From an uncultured Candidatus Melainabacteria bacterium (GTDB lineage: Bacteria > Cyanobacteriota > Vampirovibrionia > Gastranaerophilales > Gastranaerophilaceae): a stretch of DNA of 14,298 nt. Shown here in pieces: positions 5,975-13,147 of the stretch. The notes under the pieces were generated by a model. That model had not been told where the DNA came from, did no database searches, and saw only the letters and a list, made by a program, of their open reading frames with translations. The position numbers and the translations under genes are program-made. Numbering within the stretch: position 1 is the stretch's first letter; every line of letters starts with the position of its first letter. The stretch lies in the NCBI GenBank assembly GCA_934747325.1, contig CAKVGW010000043.1:1-14298 (forward strand), in the 5' to 3' direction.

Positions 5975-7342
5975 TTATAAATTAATCAAATACCAAGTAA
6001 CAAGAGTTAAATAAACCGCTAAGCCGATAACGTCAATTGTTGTTGCAATTACAGGACCTGATGCAACCGCAGGATCAATCTTCATTTTCTTTAAAACTAA
6101 AGGTGTACAAGTTCCTATCATTGTCGCAATTGTCATATTTAAAGACATCGCAATACCGACAATCAAGCCCAATTCCAAATTATGTTGCCAGCCCCAAGTT
6201 ACAAAAGTTACCAACAAACCAAAAATCAAGCCGATACTAAGTCCGGTAACTGTTTCACGCATAATATGATGCCAACCTGAACTTAAAGAAATTTGTCCTG
6301 TTGACATACCACGAACCATAAGCGTAATACTTTGTGTACCGATATTTCCGCCCAAACCTGCAAGCAACGGCATAAACGCTGCAATTATCGGAAGAGCCGT
6401 AAATGTTTTATCGTATTTATTTGTAATAGTAACTGCAATAAATTCACCAATTAAAGTAATGAACAGCCAAGGAATACGCGCTTTTATTGAGTGTAAAAGA
6501 CTACCTGTTAAAAGGTCGTCGTCTTCATCGCCCAAATCGGTTACGATACCTGAAGATGTCAAGATTTCATCCGTAGTTTCTTCTTCCACAATGTCTTGAA
6601 CGTCATCCCAAGTAACAATCCCTTTCAAGTGGTTGTACAAATCGACAACCGGCAAGGCATTGAATTGATATTTCATAAAAATATCGGCTATATGGTCTTG
6701 ATAGTCGTCTACATGCACTTTTACCAAATCTTTTGACATCAAATCCGAAATATTTAAATCAGTCGGTGCAGTGATTAAGTTTCTTAATGACGCAACACCC
6801 ACTAAGTGGTTATGTTTATCAACAACATAAACGTAATAAAGCTCCATATTTTCTTTTTCAGCTTTAATTCTAATAGTTTCAAGCGCCTCTTTTACAGTCA
6901 TATTGTCATATACAGTAAGCACGAGCGGTGTCATAATACCACCGGCTGTATCTTCGTTGTATGTCAAAAGTTCACGAATTTCAGAAGAGAATTTTTGCGG
7001 TAATTTATCCAAATACGCTTGTGACTCATCTTCTTCCATATCACCCAAAACGTCCGCAGCTTCATCATGCGGGAGTTTTGAAATCAGTCTTGACGCAAGT
7101 CCTTTATCTACATCGCCCAAAATCTCGACTTGAAGTTGAGGAGGTAAGTATTCAATTACATCTGCAGCTTTTTCTTCATCAATATGAGTAATGCACGCTA
7201 AGCGTTCTTCTGGCTTAAGTTTCTGAAATATATCTGCCAAATCCGCAGAGTGATAAGTTGCAAGCTCGTCACGAAGTTGCGGTTCTGCGTTTGTATCAAT
7301 TAATTCTTGAATACGATCAATTGTGTTTTCTATATTTGGCAT
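5975..7342 (-). CDS. mgtE: MgtE-type magnesium channel/transporter
   Basis: It moves Mg2+ across the inner membrane and is gated by cytoplasmic Mg2+. The 455 residues match the full MgtE layout. There is an N-terminal helical superhelix domain (about 1-130; repeats such as ADLADIFQKL, AADVIEYLPP, AADVLGDM), a CBS pair (about 135-255, from AGGIMTPLVLTV to GIVTWDDV), a connecting helix with the acidic run GDEDDD (271-276), and five membrane segments from about 290 to 455. Pore-region motifs PLLAGLGGNIGTQS (325-338) and DPAVASGPVI (423-432) are intact, including the Asp of the DPA motif. AAGGA lies 7 nt before the ATG. It follows yajQ by 77 nt on the same strand. No Mg2+ riboswitch fits in that gap, so regulation is likely through the protein's own N and CBS domains. 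Confidence 0.96.
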   Translation of the reverse strand: MPNIENTIDRIQELIDTNAEPQLRDELATYHSADLADIFQKLKPEERLACITHIDEEKAADVIEYLPPQLQVEILGDVDKGLASRLISKLPHDEAADVLGDMEEDESQAYLDKLPQKFSSEIRELLTYNEDTAGGIMTPLVLTVYDNMTVKEALETIRIKAEKENMELYYVYVVDKHNHLVGVASLRNLITAPTDLNISDLMSKDLVKVHVDDYQDHIADIFMKYQFNALPVVDLYNHLKGIVTWDDVQDIVEEETTDEILTSSGIVTDLGDEDDDLLTGSLLHSIKARIPWLFITLIGEFIAVTITNKYDKTFTALPIIAAFMPLLAGLGGNIGTQSITLMVRGMSTGQISLSSGWHHIMRETVTGLSIGLIFGLLVTFVTWGWQHNLELGLIVGIAMSLNMTIATMIGTCTPLVLKKMKIDPAVASGPVIATTIDVIGLAVYLTLVTWYLINL

Positions 7343-7419
7343 GATAAAGTCCTTCTAAGCCTAAGAATTTATAAAATTTCTACTAAACTTCTCAACTACT
7401 AAACTCAGTTCTTCCATTT

Positions 7420-7920
7420 TTATCTATAATTCGTAAACTGCAACGGTGCGTCGTATTTTTCTTCGTTCTTTCTCAAAAGCTGAATTACAGTTTGCAAATC
7501 ATCTCTGCTTTTGCCCGAAACTCTTACCTGTTCGCCTTGAATTGATGCTTGAACTTTTAATTTTGAATCTTTAATATCAGCAACAATTTTTTTTGCTAAT
7601 TCTTGAGTTAAGCCTTTTTTCAAGTTGAAAACTTGTCTAACGTTTCCGCCAAGCGCGTTTTCGATTGATTGAGCATCCAAAATTTTGATACTTAAACCAC
7701 GTTTAACAAGCTTTGATTGAAGAATATCATAAATATTTCTCAATTTCATTTCGTCGTTTGTCGTAATTGTTATTGACTTTTCGCCTTCTAAATCAATTGA
7801 CGAATTAGAATTTTTTAAGTCAAAACGAGATGTTAAATCTCTTTTTACTTGGTCAACAGCGTTAACTAACTCTTGACGGTCAAATTCTGAAACAACATCA
7901 AAACTGCAATCTTTCGCCAT
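7420..7920 (-). CDS. yajQ: YajQ family (UPF0234/DUF520) nucleotide-binding protein
   Basis: This 166-aa cytoplasmic protein is typical of the YajQ family in length and sequence. It has the N-terminal CSFDVVSEFDRQELVNAVDQ, the segment SRFDLKNS (31-38), and the C-terminal QGEQVRVSGKSRDDLQ and LQFTNYR end. YajQ proteins have two ferredoxin-like folds and bind nucleotides; a Xanthomonas member has been reported as a cyclic-di-GMP effector. Its role here is unknown. TAGGAG lies about 7 nt before the ATG. A sigma-70-like promoter (7938-7966) gives a very short leader. It is the first gene of the probable yajQ-mgtE-radical SAM unit. Confidence 0.93.
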   Translation of the reverse strand: MAKDCSFDVVSEFDRQELVNAVDQVKRDLTSRFDLKNSNSSIDLEGEKSITITTNDEMKLRNIYDILQSKLVKRGLSIKILDAQSIENALGGNVRQVFNLKKGLTQELAKKIVADIKDSKLKVQASIQGEQVRVSGKSRDDLQTVIQLLRKNEEKYDAPLQFTNYR

Positions 7921-7937
7921 AATGAACTCCTAATTTG

Positions 7938-7966
7938 GTATTACATAACAATATTACCACGAACAA
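7938..7966 (-). promoter_or_regulatory. Candidate promoter of yajQ
   Basis: On the minus strand TTGTTC (7961-7966), a 17-nt spacer and TAATAC (7938-7943) lie just upstream of yajQ. Transcription would start about 11 nt before the ATG, leaving only the ribosome binding site as leader. Confidence 0.5.
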
Positions 7967-7990
7967 TTTTGAAAGTAGAAGAGGAGAAAT

Positions 7991-8236
7991 GTTGAGTAGT
8001 TAAGAAGAAGTATCAAAGTAGTTGAAAAGTTGAAAAGCGTAAAGGTTGAATAGTTCATTATGTTCGCTTTGCTCACAATTTTTATATGATACTCCTTCTA
8101 ATCTTCTCAACTTTTTCCCTTTTTTTGATTGCTACGTCGCTCCGCTCCTCGCAATGACAATTTTTAAAAACAACTTTTCAACAGTTTTACTTTTCCACTT
8201 TTCAACTCTATTTAATGCTTCTTATTAACTTCTAAA
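7991..8236. repeat. Long imperfect inverted repeat between yajQ and deoB
   Basis: The 392-nt gap 7921-8312 has no credible gene. Its left arm (7991-8037) and right arm (8190-8236) are near-complementary. The inner 18 nt (CTTTTC[A/C]ACTTTTCAACT) differ at one base and the outer 20 nt (CTTCTTCTTAACTACTCAAC against CTTCTTATTAACTTCTAAAC) at three, with a diverged middle. The arms enclose about 150 nt holding a GC-rich mini-repeat at 8127-8158. A related 17-nt stretch (two mismatches) lies at 7388-7404, between yajQ and mgtE. Confidence 0.55.
8127..8158. repeat. GC-rich dispersed mini-repeat of the GTCATTGCGAGGAGC type
   Basis: Read on the minus strand it begins GTCATTGCGAGGAGCGGAGC and ends GACGTAGCAATC. 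The ends ATTGC/GCAAT are inverted repeats. It stands out as a GC-rich block in AT-rich spacer. Short palindromic elements with this GTCATTGCGAG...GCAATC theme are scattered in the spacers of many unrelated bacterial genomes. Copy number here is unknown. Confidence 0.55.
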
Positions 8237-8267
8237 CTTATAAACTCCTAAACTTTATCAATTTATA

Positions 8268-8276
8268 TGTTATAAT
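8268..8276 (+). promoter_or_regulatory. Extended -10 promoter of deoB
   Basis: TGTTATAAT (8268-8276) is a perfect extended -10 element, with no good -35 upstream, as expected for extended -10 promoters. Transcription would start near 8283, about 30 nt before the deoB ATG. Confidence 0.6.
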
Positions 8277-8312
8277 AAACTTGAAATTATTTATGGTTGT
8301 AAAGGAGTTTTT

Positions 8313-9491
8313 ATGAAACGAGCAATTATTATGGTTATCGATTCAATGGGTATTGGTGCAATGCCTGATTGTGAAGAATTTGGTGATATTAAAGAATGCA
8401 ATACATTAAGAAATGTATGCGCTTTTAACAAAGGACTTGATGTGCCGTCTTTAGAATTATTAGGATTAGGTAATATTCAAGATTTTGAAGGTATTAATAA
8501 AACAGCAACTCCAATCGGACAATATGGAACTTTACAAGAAAAATCTAAAGGTAAAGATACAACTACAGGTCACTGGGAAATCGCAGGTCTTGTTTCTGAA
8601 AAACCTTTCGCAACATTTCCGCAAGGTTTTCCAAAAGAACTTATTGATAAATTTATAGAAGAAACCGGTTGTAAAGGAATTTTGGCAAACATTCCCGCAA
8701 GCGGAACTGCAATCATTGAACAATTAAACGACGAACACCACAAAACAGGTTTTCCAATCGTTTACACTTCTGCTGATAGCGTGTTCCAAATTGCGCTTGA
8801 TACAGATATGATACCTTTGGAAACGCTTTATAAATGGTGTGAAATTGCTAGAAAGATTCTAGATGAAGGTAAATACAATGTAGCAAGAGTTATTGCTCGA
8901 CCATATAAAATAATCGATGGAAAGCCTACTAGAATTTCAAAAGATAGACGCGATTATTCAATGGCACCGTTTGGCAAAACTGTGTTAGACAAAGTTAAAG
9001 ATGCAGGTGCAAAAGTTATAGGTATAGGTAAAATTGAAGACATTTTTGAAAAAGCCGGCATAACTCACGCAATTCATACAGGCTCTAACAAAGAAGGTTT
9101 AGAATTAACTATAAAAGCGATTGACGGGACTTTGGATTTAGATAAAATTAAATATCCGAGTGTTAATATTACCGATAATGATAGAGAAATTATTTTCACA
9201 AACCTTGTAGATACTGATATGCTTTTCGGTCATAGAAATAATGCAGAAGGCTATGGAAAGGCGATTGAAGAAATTGACGAATACTTAGAAAAAATTCTTC
9301 CACTAATCGGCGAAGACGATTTATTAATCGTTACGGCAGACCATGGTTGTGACCCAACTGTACCGGGAACTGATCACACAAGAGAACAAGTTCCTGTATT
9401 ATACTATTCAAAAGGAATTGAGCCAAAAGATTTAGGCGTAACCGTTGGGTTTGATTCAATCGCACAAAGAGTGTCTGACTGGTTATTTTAA
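8313..9491 (+). CDS. deoB: Phosphopentomutase
   Basis: It interconverts ribose 1-phosphate and ribose 5-phosphate (and the deoxy forms), linking nucleoside breakdown to the pentose phosphate pathway in the cytoplasm. The 392-aa length is standard for this alkaline-phosphatase superfamily enzyme. Metal-binding and catalytic signatures are intact. They include Asp10 in IIMVIDSMGIGAMPD, the phospho-acceptor loop GKDTTTGHWE with Thr85 at the family position, the cap domain with GFPIVYTSADSVFQIA, and the C-terminal metal motifs LVDTDMLFGHRN, TADHGCDP and GTDHTREQVPVL. AAAGGAG lies 5 nt before the ATG. No nucleoside phosphorylase gene is adjacent. The next gene, ferredoxin, has its own -10 element. 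Confidence 0.97.
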   Translation: MKRAIIMVIDSMGIGAMPDCEEFGDIKECNTLRNVCAFNKGLDVPSLELLGLGNIQDFEGINKTATPIGQYGTLQEKSKGKDTTTGHWEIAGLVSEKPFATFPQGFPKELIDKFIEETGCKGILANIPASGTAIIEQLNDEHHKTGFPIVYTSADSVFQIALDTDMIPLETLYKWCEIARKILDEGKYNVARVIARPYKIIDGKPTRISKDRRDYSMAPFGKTVLDKVKDAGAKVIGIGKIEDIFEKAGITHAIHTGSNKEGLELTIKAIDGTLDLDKIKYPSVNITDNDREIIFTNLVDTDMLFGHRNNAEGYGKAIEEIDEYLEKILPLIGEDDLLIVTADHGCDPTVPGTDHTREQVPVLYYSKGIEPKDLGVTVGFDSIAQRVSDWLF

Positions 9492-9507
9492 TTTTTAATT
9501 TTAGCAG

Positions 9508-9534
9508 TATAATAAACATGTTCTTAAAAAGAAC
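9508..9534 (+). promoter_or_regulatory. Ferredoxin promoter -10 and leader hairpin
   Basis: A perfect TATAAT (9508-9513) lies between deoB and the ferredoxin gene. A small hairpin GTTCTT-AAA-AAGAAC (9520-9534) begins at the predicted transcript 5' end and may stabilise the mRNA. No good -35 is seen. Confidence 0.5.
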
Positions 9535-9560
9535 TGTAAAATATAAAAAGGAGAAAACAA

Positions 9561-9737
9561 ATGAACGTAACTATTGAAGATTCTTGTATCGGTTGTGGCG
9601 CATGCGAATCAATTTGCGATGCAGTTTTCCACGTAGAAGATAGAGCAGAAGTAAAAGAAGCTGGTATTGCAGGAAACGAAGCTTGTGTTGAAGAAGCAGC
9701 TAACGCTTGCCCTGTGTCAGCTATTACTGTTGCATAG
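9561..9737 (+). CDS. Single-cluster [4Fe-4S] ferredoxin, 58 aa
   Basis: A small cytoplasmic electron carrier with low-potential chemistry. The sequence starts MNVTIEDSCIGCGACESICD. Cluster ligands are C9, C12 and C15 (CxxCxxC) plus C50 in ACPVSAI. C19 and C42 sit where Thermotoga-type monocluster ferredoxins have a disulfide instead of a second cluster, so a C19-C42 disulfide is likely. The 58-aa length matches that subfamily. AAGGAG (9548-9553) is 7 nt before the ATG. The protein is acidic, as usual. The gene is bracketed by its own -10 and a very strong terminator, which suggests a monocistronic, abundant transcript, although read-through from deoB is possible. Confidence 0.95.
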   Translation: MNVTIEDSCIGCGACESICDAVFHVEDRAEVKEAGIAGNEACVEEAANACPVSAITVA

Positions 9738-9757
9738 AATTAAAAATTTCAAAACAT

Positions 9758-9796
9758 AAAAAACGGCGGACTTTTTTCAAAAGTCCGCCGTTTTTT
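9758..9796. terminator. Bidirectional Rho-independent terminator
   Basis: A perfect 18-bp inverted repeat (9758-9775 and 9779-9796, core ACGGCGGACTTTT) with a 3-nt loop has an A-run on one side and a T-run on the other, so it can stop transcription in both directions. It serves the ferredoxin gene on the plus strand and the 723-aa orphan gene on the minus strand. Confidence 0.95.
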
Positions 9797-9844
9797 ATTC
9801 GGAATGAATTTCGTTATCCACTTTAATATAATTACCCTAACTGG

Positions 9845-9987
9845 CAGACACCTCACCCTAGCCCTCTACTGTATGGAGATGGAATAACCTAAAGTCGTTC
9901 TATTCATATCAAGTTTTTGGTGGGTCAGGTCTAACAAATTTTGAGCATTCCCTCTCCTTGCAGGAGAGGGCTAGGGTGAGGTGTCTG
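9845..9987. mobile_element. MITE-like palindromic element with 41-nt terminal inverted repeats
   Basis: Arms 9845-9885 and 9947-9987 are inverted repeats of 41 nt with four mismatches (at 9868, 9872, 9874 and 9880 on the left). The outer 23 nt (starting CAGACACCTCACCCTAGCCC) are perfect. The 61-nt centre has no reading frame of note. The element is more GC-rich than its surroundings and lacks a transposase. CCTCACCCTAGCCCTCT-type palindromes are common dispersed elements in bacterial spacers. I see no clear target-site duplication. It lies between the bidirectional terminator and the stop of the 723-aa gene (10003). Confidence 0.75.
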
Positions 9988-10002
9988 TCCCTTAGAGTGA
10001 AA

Positions 10003-12174
10003 CTAAATATTATCAAAATTTCCGGCAAGCACTCTCAAAGCTTTGTCTTCTGCTTTTTGCGCTCTATCTAATGCTGATTGCAAACCTGAATTATCAAATG
10101 TTTTTTGAATATTTGCTGCTGCCTGAGACGGAATATATCTTCTTTGGTTTTCATTTGTTTTATCGCTAGGGATTTTACATTCAGATGACGGAATATAAGT
10201 ATAATTATCTACACCATTTTTCTTTGTTTTATGCGGAATTACATTCTTTGAAGAAGGAATGTATGTATAGTTATCAACTTTTTCATCTTCAGAATAAACT
10301 TGAGGAATTACATTACTGTTTGCATCTTTTCCTCTTGTTGCCATCATTTGACCTTGAGAGTTTGTTTGCTGAACTTGCGGTTGTTTACCATATTGCTTGA
10401 TTCTTTGAGCCTCATACAATCTTCTATTCAAATCGTCTGCCAAGAATTGTTTTTGTTCTTTTTTGGCTGTTTCATCTTCTTCATGCTTCATTGAATCATA
10501 AGATTTACCGAAAATTGTTGTTGAAGCCTTTTTGATACCTGCATCCAAAACACCCATTGAAATAAGACCCCAAATAACTAAACGCATTGGAACTCCGCCT
10601 ACATTTCTTAAGAAGCCTTTTGAACTACGACCTATATTGGCAACAACATTGCTACCTTTGTATCCTTTAAATGTTTCCAAATCCATTGTAACAAATTGAG
10701 CAAGTTTTCTTATTCCTTTTGTTAAAATATTTTGGTTTGGAACTTTTAATTTATTTTTTACTCCTTGTTTTGCAATTTTATATTCTGCTTTATTCGCAAA
10801 TCCACCAGCGAGTGCTTTTTCATTGAATGCTTTTAAAGCATTTCTGAATTCTTCTACCTGTTTCTTTGTCATGCCGGCATATTGCGCGCCGCATAATGAA
10901 TGCATCATCTTTAATGCAAGTGGGAATGTTAATACCCAAGATGTTGATTCTATTACACCACCAACTGCGGTACCGATTTTTTGGTCATTGTCAGCCTTTT
11001 TAACATTACATCCTACTTCTACAAGAGCAGGAGCAATAAATAACAAGGCACCGAGTTTACCACCGCCGAATGTTATACCTCTGTGAAACATTTGCATTGC
11101 TTTAGACATAAAACGACCTGTTGCTGTTTTAGTACCTTCTTTTGATAAACTATGCAACTTGTTATAAACTTCATCACAACCAATTGTTCTTTCAAAAGGT
11201 TTTGTTAAAGGTCCCATCCATTTTGAATAATTTCCGGCACCGATTTTTACTTTTCCACTAACTCTTTTTGCAGCGTCTTCAACTGTTTTAATATGCTTGC
11301 CAAACATATCATCTTTTATTTCATTAAGCTGTTTCACATTTAATCCCATTTCTTTTAGGATTTCTTTTTTTGTTGCAGCAACAGCTCCATCACCTAATGT
11401 TTGAATTTTCTTAATTTCTTCAGGCGAACGTCCTAAACGATTTAAAAGTACTTGTACAACTGCTTTTTCTTCTGGAATTTCTGAAACTTTTGCAACGTTA
11501 AAAGCAGATTTTAGCATTTTCTTTTCTGCGGAAGTCAAACCAATATCTTTTAATTGTGGACAACCTAATTCGCCAAGTTTTGAATTTGAAGATTTAAAAA
11601 ATGAAAATAAACCGGGTTCTTTTTTATCTTGTCCTAACATTAATGTATCAGCAATTTTAATAAAATCTTGAACAACTTCTTGTTTTTGATTAAACATTTG
11701 AGATTTAACCATACTCCATTCAGGCATAGAAGGAGTATCTCGCATTGCTCTTAAGATTGCACTGTTTTGAACAACTTTTCCGCCTTTTTTCTTAACAGCT
11801 TTAAAACCATCTAATACTGTTTGAACGGGTTTACTTTGAACAAGTTTAGAATTTTCAATGCTGTCACCAAGATTTGCAGCCTTTTTAACTAAACTATCTT
11901 CGTATTTTCCGCCACAAGCTTTTGAATAAGCATCAATTCCAGCTCCAATTCCTAACCAAGTTGCTAAAGTCAATATAGGATGTTCAATATATGGTGTAAT
12001 CATACCCATCGCATCCGCGTCTTTAAGAGTTTCCTTGAAACTCTTGTGCATTAGGCTATTTTCCGGTACATAATAGTAACTCGGAATTTTTACAGGCTGC
12101 TGTTGAGGATTAGCTTGTTGTTGCCTGTATTGCATATTATTATATTGATTAATATTTGGATTAATCTGCGTCAC
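10003..12174 (-). CDS. Orphan 723-aa membrane-associated protein with C-terminal YIPS repeats
   Basis: No family is recognised. The N-terminus (1-30) is Gln/Asn-rich and has no signal peptide. Hydrophobic stretches that could enter a membrane lie at about 65-84 (HPILTLATWLGIGAGIDAY), 366-389 (GALLFIAPALVEVG), 403-427 (WVLTFPLALKMM) and 528-547 (MRLVIWGLISMGVLDAGI), between long basic helical regions. The C-terminus (about 620-683) carries three tandem units of about 22 residues: IP-x8-VDNYTYIPSS (to 642), IP-x7-VDNYTYIPSS (to 664), then a shortened unit ending RRYIPS (683). A related KIPSYYYVPENS lies at 29-40. The start is GTG at 12174, supported by AAAGG 9 nt upstream; the first ATG (codon 14) lacks such a site. 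Function and location are unknown. Confidence 0.8.
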   Translation of the reverse strand: MTQINPNINQYNNMQYRQQQANPQQQPVKIPSYYYVPENSLMHKSFKETLKDADAMGMITPYIEHPILTLATWLGIGAGIDAYSKACGGKYEDSLVKKAANLGDSIENSKLVQSKPVQTVLDGFKAVKKKGGKVVQNSAILRAMRDTPSMPEWSMVKSQMFNQKQEVVQDFIKIADTLMLGQDKKEPGLFSFFKSSNSKLGELGCPQLKDIGLTSAEKKMLKSAFNVAKVSEIPEEKAVVQVLLNRLGRSPEEIKKIQTLGDGAVAATKKEILKEMGLNVKQLNEIKDDMFGKHIKTVEDAAKRVSGKVKIGAGNYSKWMGPLTKPFERTIGCDEVYNKLHSLSKEGTKTATGRFMSKAMQMFHRGITFGGGKLGALLFIAPALVEVGCNVKKADNDQKIGTAVGGVIESTSWVLTFPLALKMMHSLCGAQYAGMTKKQVEEFRNALKAFNEKALAGGFANKAEYKIAKQGVKNKLKVPNQNILTKGIRKLAQFVTMDLETFKGYKGSNVVANIGRSSKGFLRNVGGVPMRLVIWGLISMGVLDAGIKKASTTIFGKSYDSMKHEEDETAKKEQKQFLADDLNRRLYEAQRIKQYGKQPQVQQTNSQGQMMATRGKDANSNVIPQVYSEDEKVDNYTYIPSSKNVIPHKTKKNGVDNYTYIPSSECKIPSDKTNENQRRYIPSQAAANIQKTFDNSGLQSALDRAQKAEDKALRVLAGNFDNI

Positions 12175-12201
12175 AATAATAAACCTTTATAAACCTAACT
12201 A

Positions 12202-12230
12202 TTTATATAAAGTATTTTGCCCACCAAAAA
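12202..12230 (-). promoter_or_regulatory. Possible promoter of the 723-aa gene
   Basis: On the minus strand a TATAAA (12202-12207) lies about 30 nt before the GTG start, with only a poor T-rich -35 (around 12225-12230) 17 nt away. The rest of the 12175-12280 spacer shows no clear terminator for the upstream exporter gene. Confidence 0.3.
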
Positions 12231-12280
12231 TTGCCTAAAAATCAAAAATTTTAAAGGTTTTTATTAAGTTTTGTAACGCA

Positions 12281-13144
12281 TTAATATGGTTCGGCATGAA
12301 TAATTGTATTTACTTGTCCTAAGCTAGATTTAATTTCATTTTCAATTTGATCACAAACATTATGTGCACAGCTTATTTTCATATCAGGATTAAACAAAAG
12401 AGTTAATTCTACATCTTTATATTGTCCGGATTTTCTGCCTTTTATATTTTTATATCCTTTTATTATAGAATTCTTTTTTAAAATTTCTTCAATCTTTGTG
12501 ATATCTTCTGCTGGTAAAGAGCCGTCCAACAAATTATTTAAAGTTTCTTTTGATATTGAAAAACCTGCTTTTAAAATTATTAAAGCAACGATTAATGCAA
12601 TAATCGGATCTAAAGCTGCAATACCGGTGATTTTTATTAAAACTAAACCGACTAAAACTCCCAATGACGAAAAAATATCAGTACTTAAGTGTTCTGCATC
12701 CGCTAAAAGAGAAACAGAGTCAGATTTTTTTGCTACATAAAAAAGATATCTGCTTACTAAAAAATTTGCAACTACAGCGAAAGCCATAACATAAATTCCC
12801 AACATAGAATCGGCTTCTAAGGTATAACCTTTAATTAATTTGCTTATTGCTTCATATATAATAAAGAAGCCTGCAAAAATAATTAAACCGCCTTCTATAA
12901 AACCTGACATATCTTCATATTTACCATGACCAAACGGGTGATTTTTATCAGCAGGTTCAGCAGAACGAGTTACAGCAAAAAAAGTTAATACAGAAGCTAA
13001 GAAATCAGATAAAGAATGAATTGCTTCTGAAATTATACTGATGCTCCCCGAAACCATACCTGCAACAATTTTTGTAGCAATAATCAGCGCATTTGAAGTT
13101 ATTGAAAGCCCTGCCGCAAATTTTTTTTCTGCATTTATATCCAT
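12281..13144 (-). CDS. Cation diffusion facilitator exporter, zinc-type metal site
   Basis: This 287-aa inner-membrane antiporter probably exports divalent metal in exchange for protons. Six membrane segments span about 12-200. TM2 carries SEAIHSLSDFL with H43 and D47, and TM5 carries DAEHLSTDIFSS with H152 and D156. The His-Asp/His-Asp set is the pattern associated with Zn2+ preference, whereas FieF-type members have Asp-Asp/His-Asp. The HPFGHGKYED loop (69-78) between TM2 and TM3 is canonical. The cytoplasmic C-terminal domain (about 205-287) keeps the ferredoxin-like fold ending IIHAEPY, with HNVCDQIE as an additional metal-site candidate. It starts 3 nt after the kdsD stop, so the two are an operon, probably translationally coupled. 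Substrate preference is inferred from residues only. Confidence 0.93.
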   Translation of the reverse strand: MDINAEKKFAAGLSITSNALIIATKIVAGMVSGSISIISEAIHSLSDFLASVLTFFAVTRSAEPADKNHPFGHGKYEDMSGFIEGGLIIFAGFFIIYEAISKLIKGYTLEADSMLGIYVMAFAVVANFLVSRYLFYVAKKSDSVSLLADAEHLSTDIFSSLGVLVGLVLIKITGIAALDPIIALIVALIILKAGFSISKETLNNLLDGSLPAEDITKIEEILKKNSIIKGYKNIKGRKSGQYKDVELTLLFNPDMKISCAHNVCDQIENEIKSSLGQVNTIIHAEPY

Positions 13145-13147
13145 AAT

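Noticed and set aside
6001..6032. GCCGATAA at 6024-6031 as a third sigma-28 -10 element
   Set aside because: It is inside mgtE coding sequence, and the nearest TAAA-type -35 is at the wrong spacing.
7343..7419. Mg2+ riboswitch in front of mgtE
   Set aside because: The spacer is only 77 nt, AT-rich and without a multi-helix fold that I can see, much shorter than known M-box leaders.
8046..8228. 60-codon open frame in the yajQ-deoB spacer
   Set aside because: It runs through the inverted repeat and the GC-rich mini-repeat, has no Shine-Dalgarno, and encodes low-complexity Phe/Ser/Leu sequence.
9914..12230. Shared TTTTTGGTGGG in the MITE-like centre (9914-9924) and inverted upstream of the 723-aa gene (12220-12230)
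   Set aside because: Only 11 nt are shared with no extended similarity, which is too little to call a repeat pair flanking the gene.
12220..12255. TAAAATTT-N11-GCAATTTT upstream of the 723-aa gene (minus strand) as a sigma-28 promoter
   Set aside because: The -35 is close and the spacing fits, but the -10 octamer has lost most conserved positions, so it is probably chance in AT-rich DNA.
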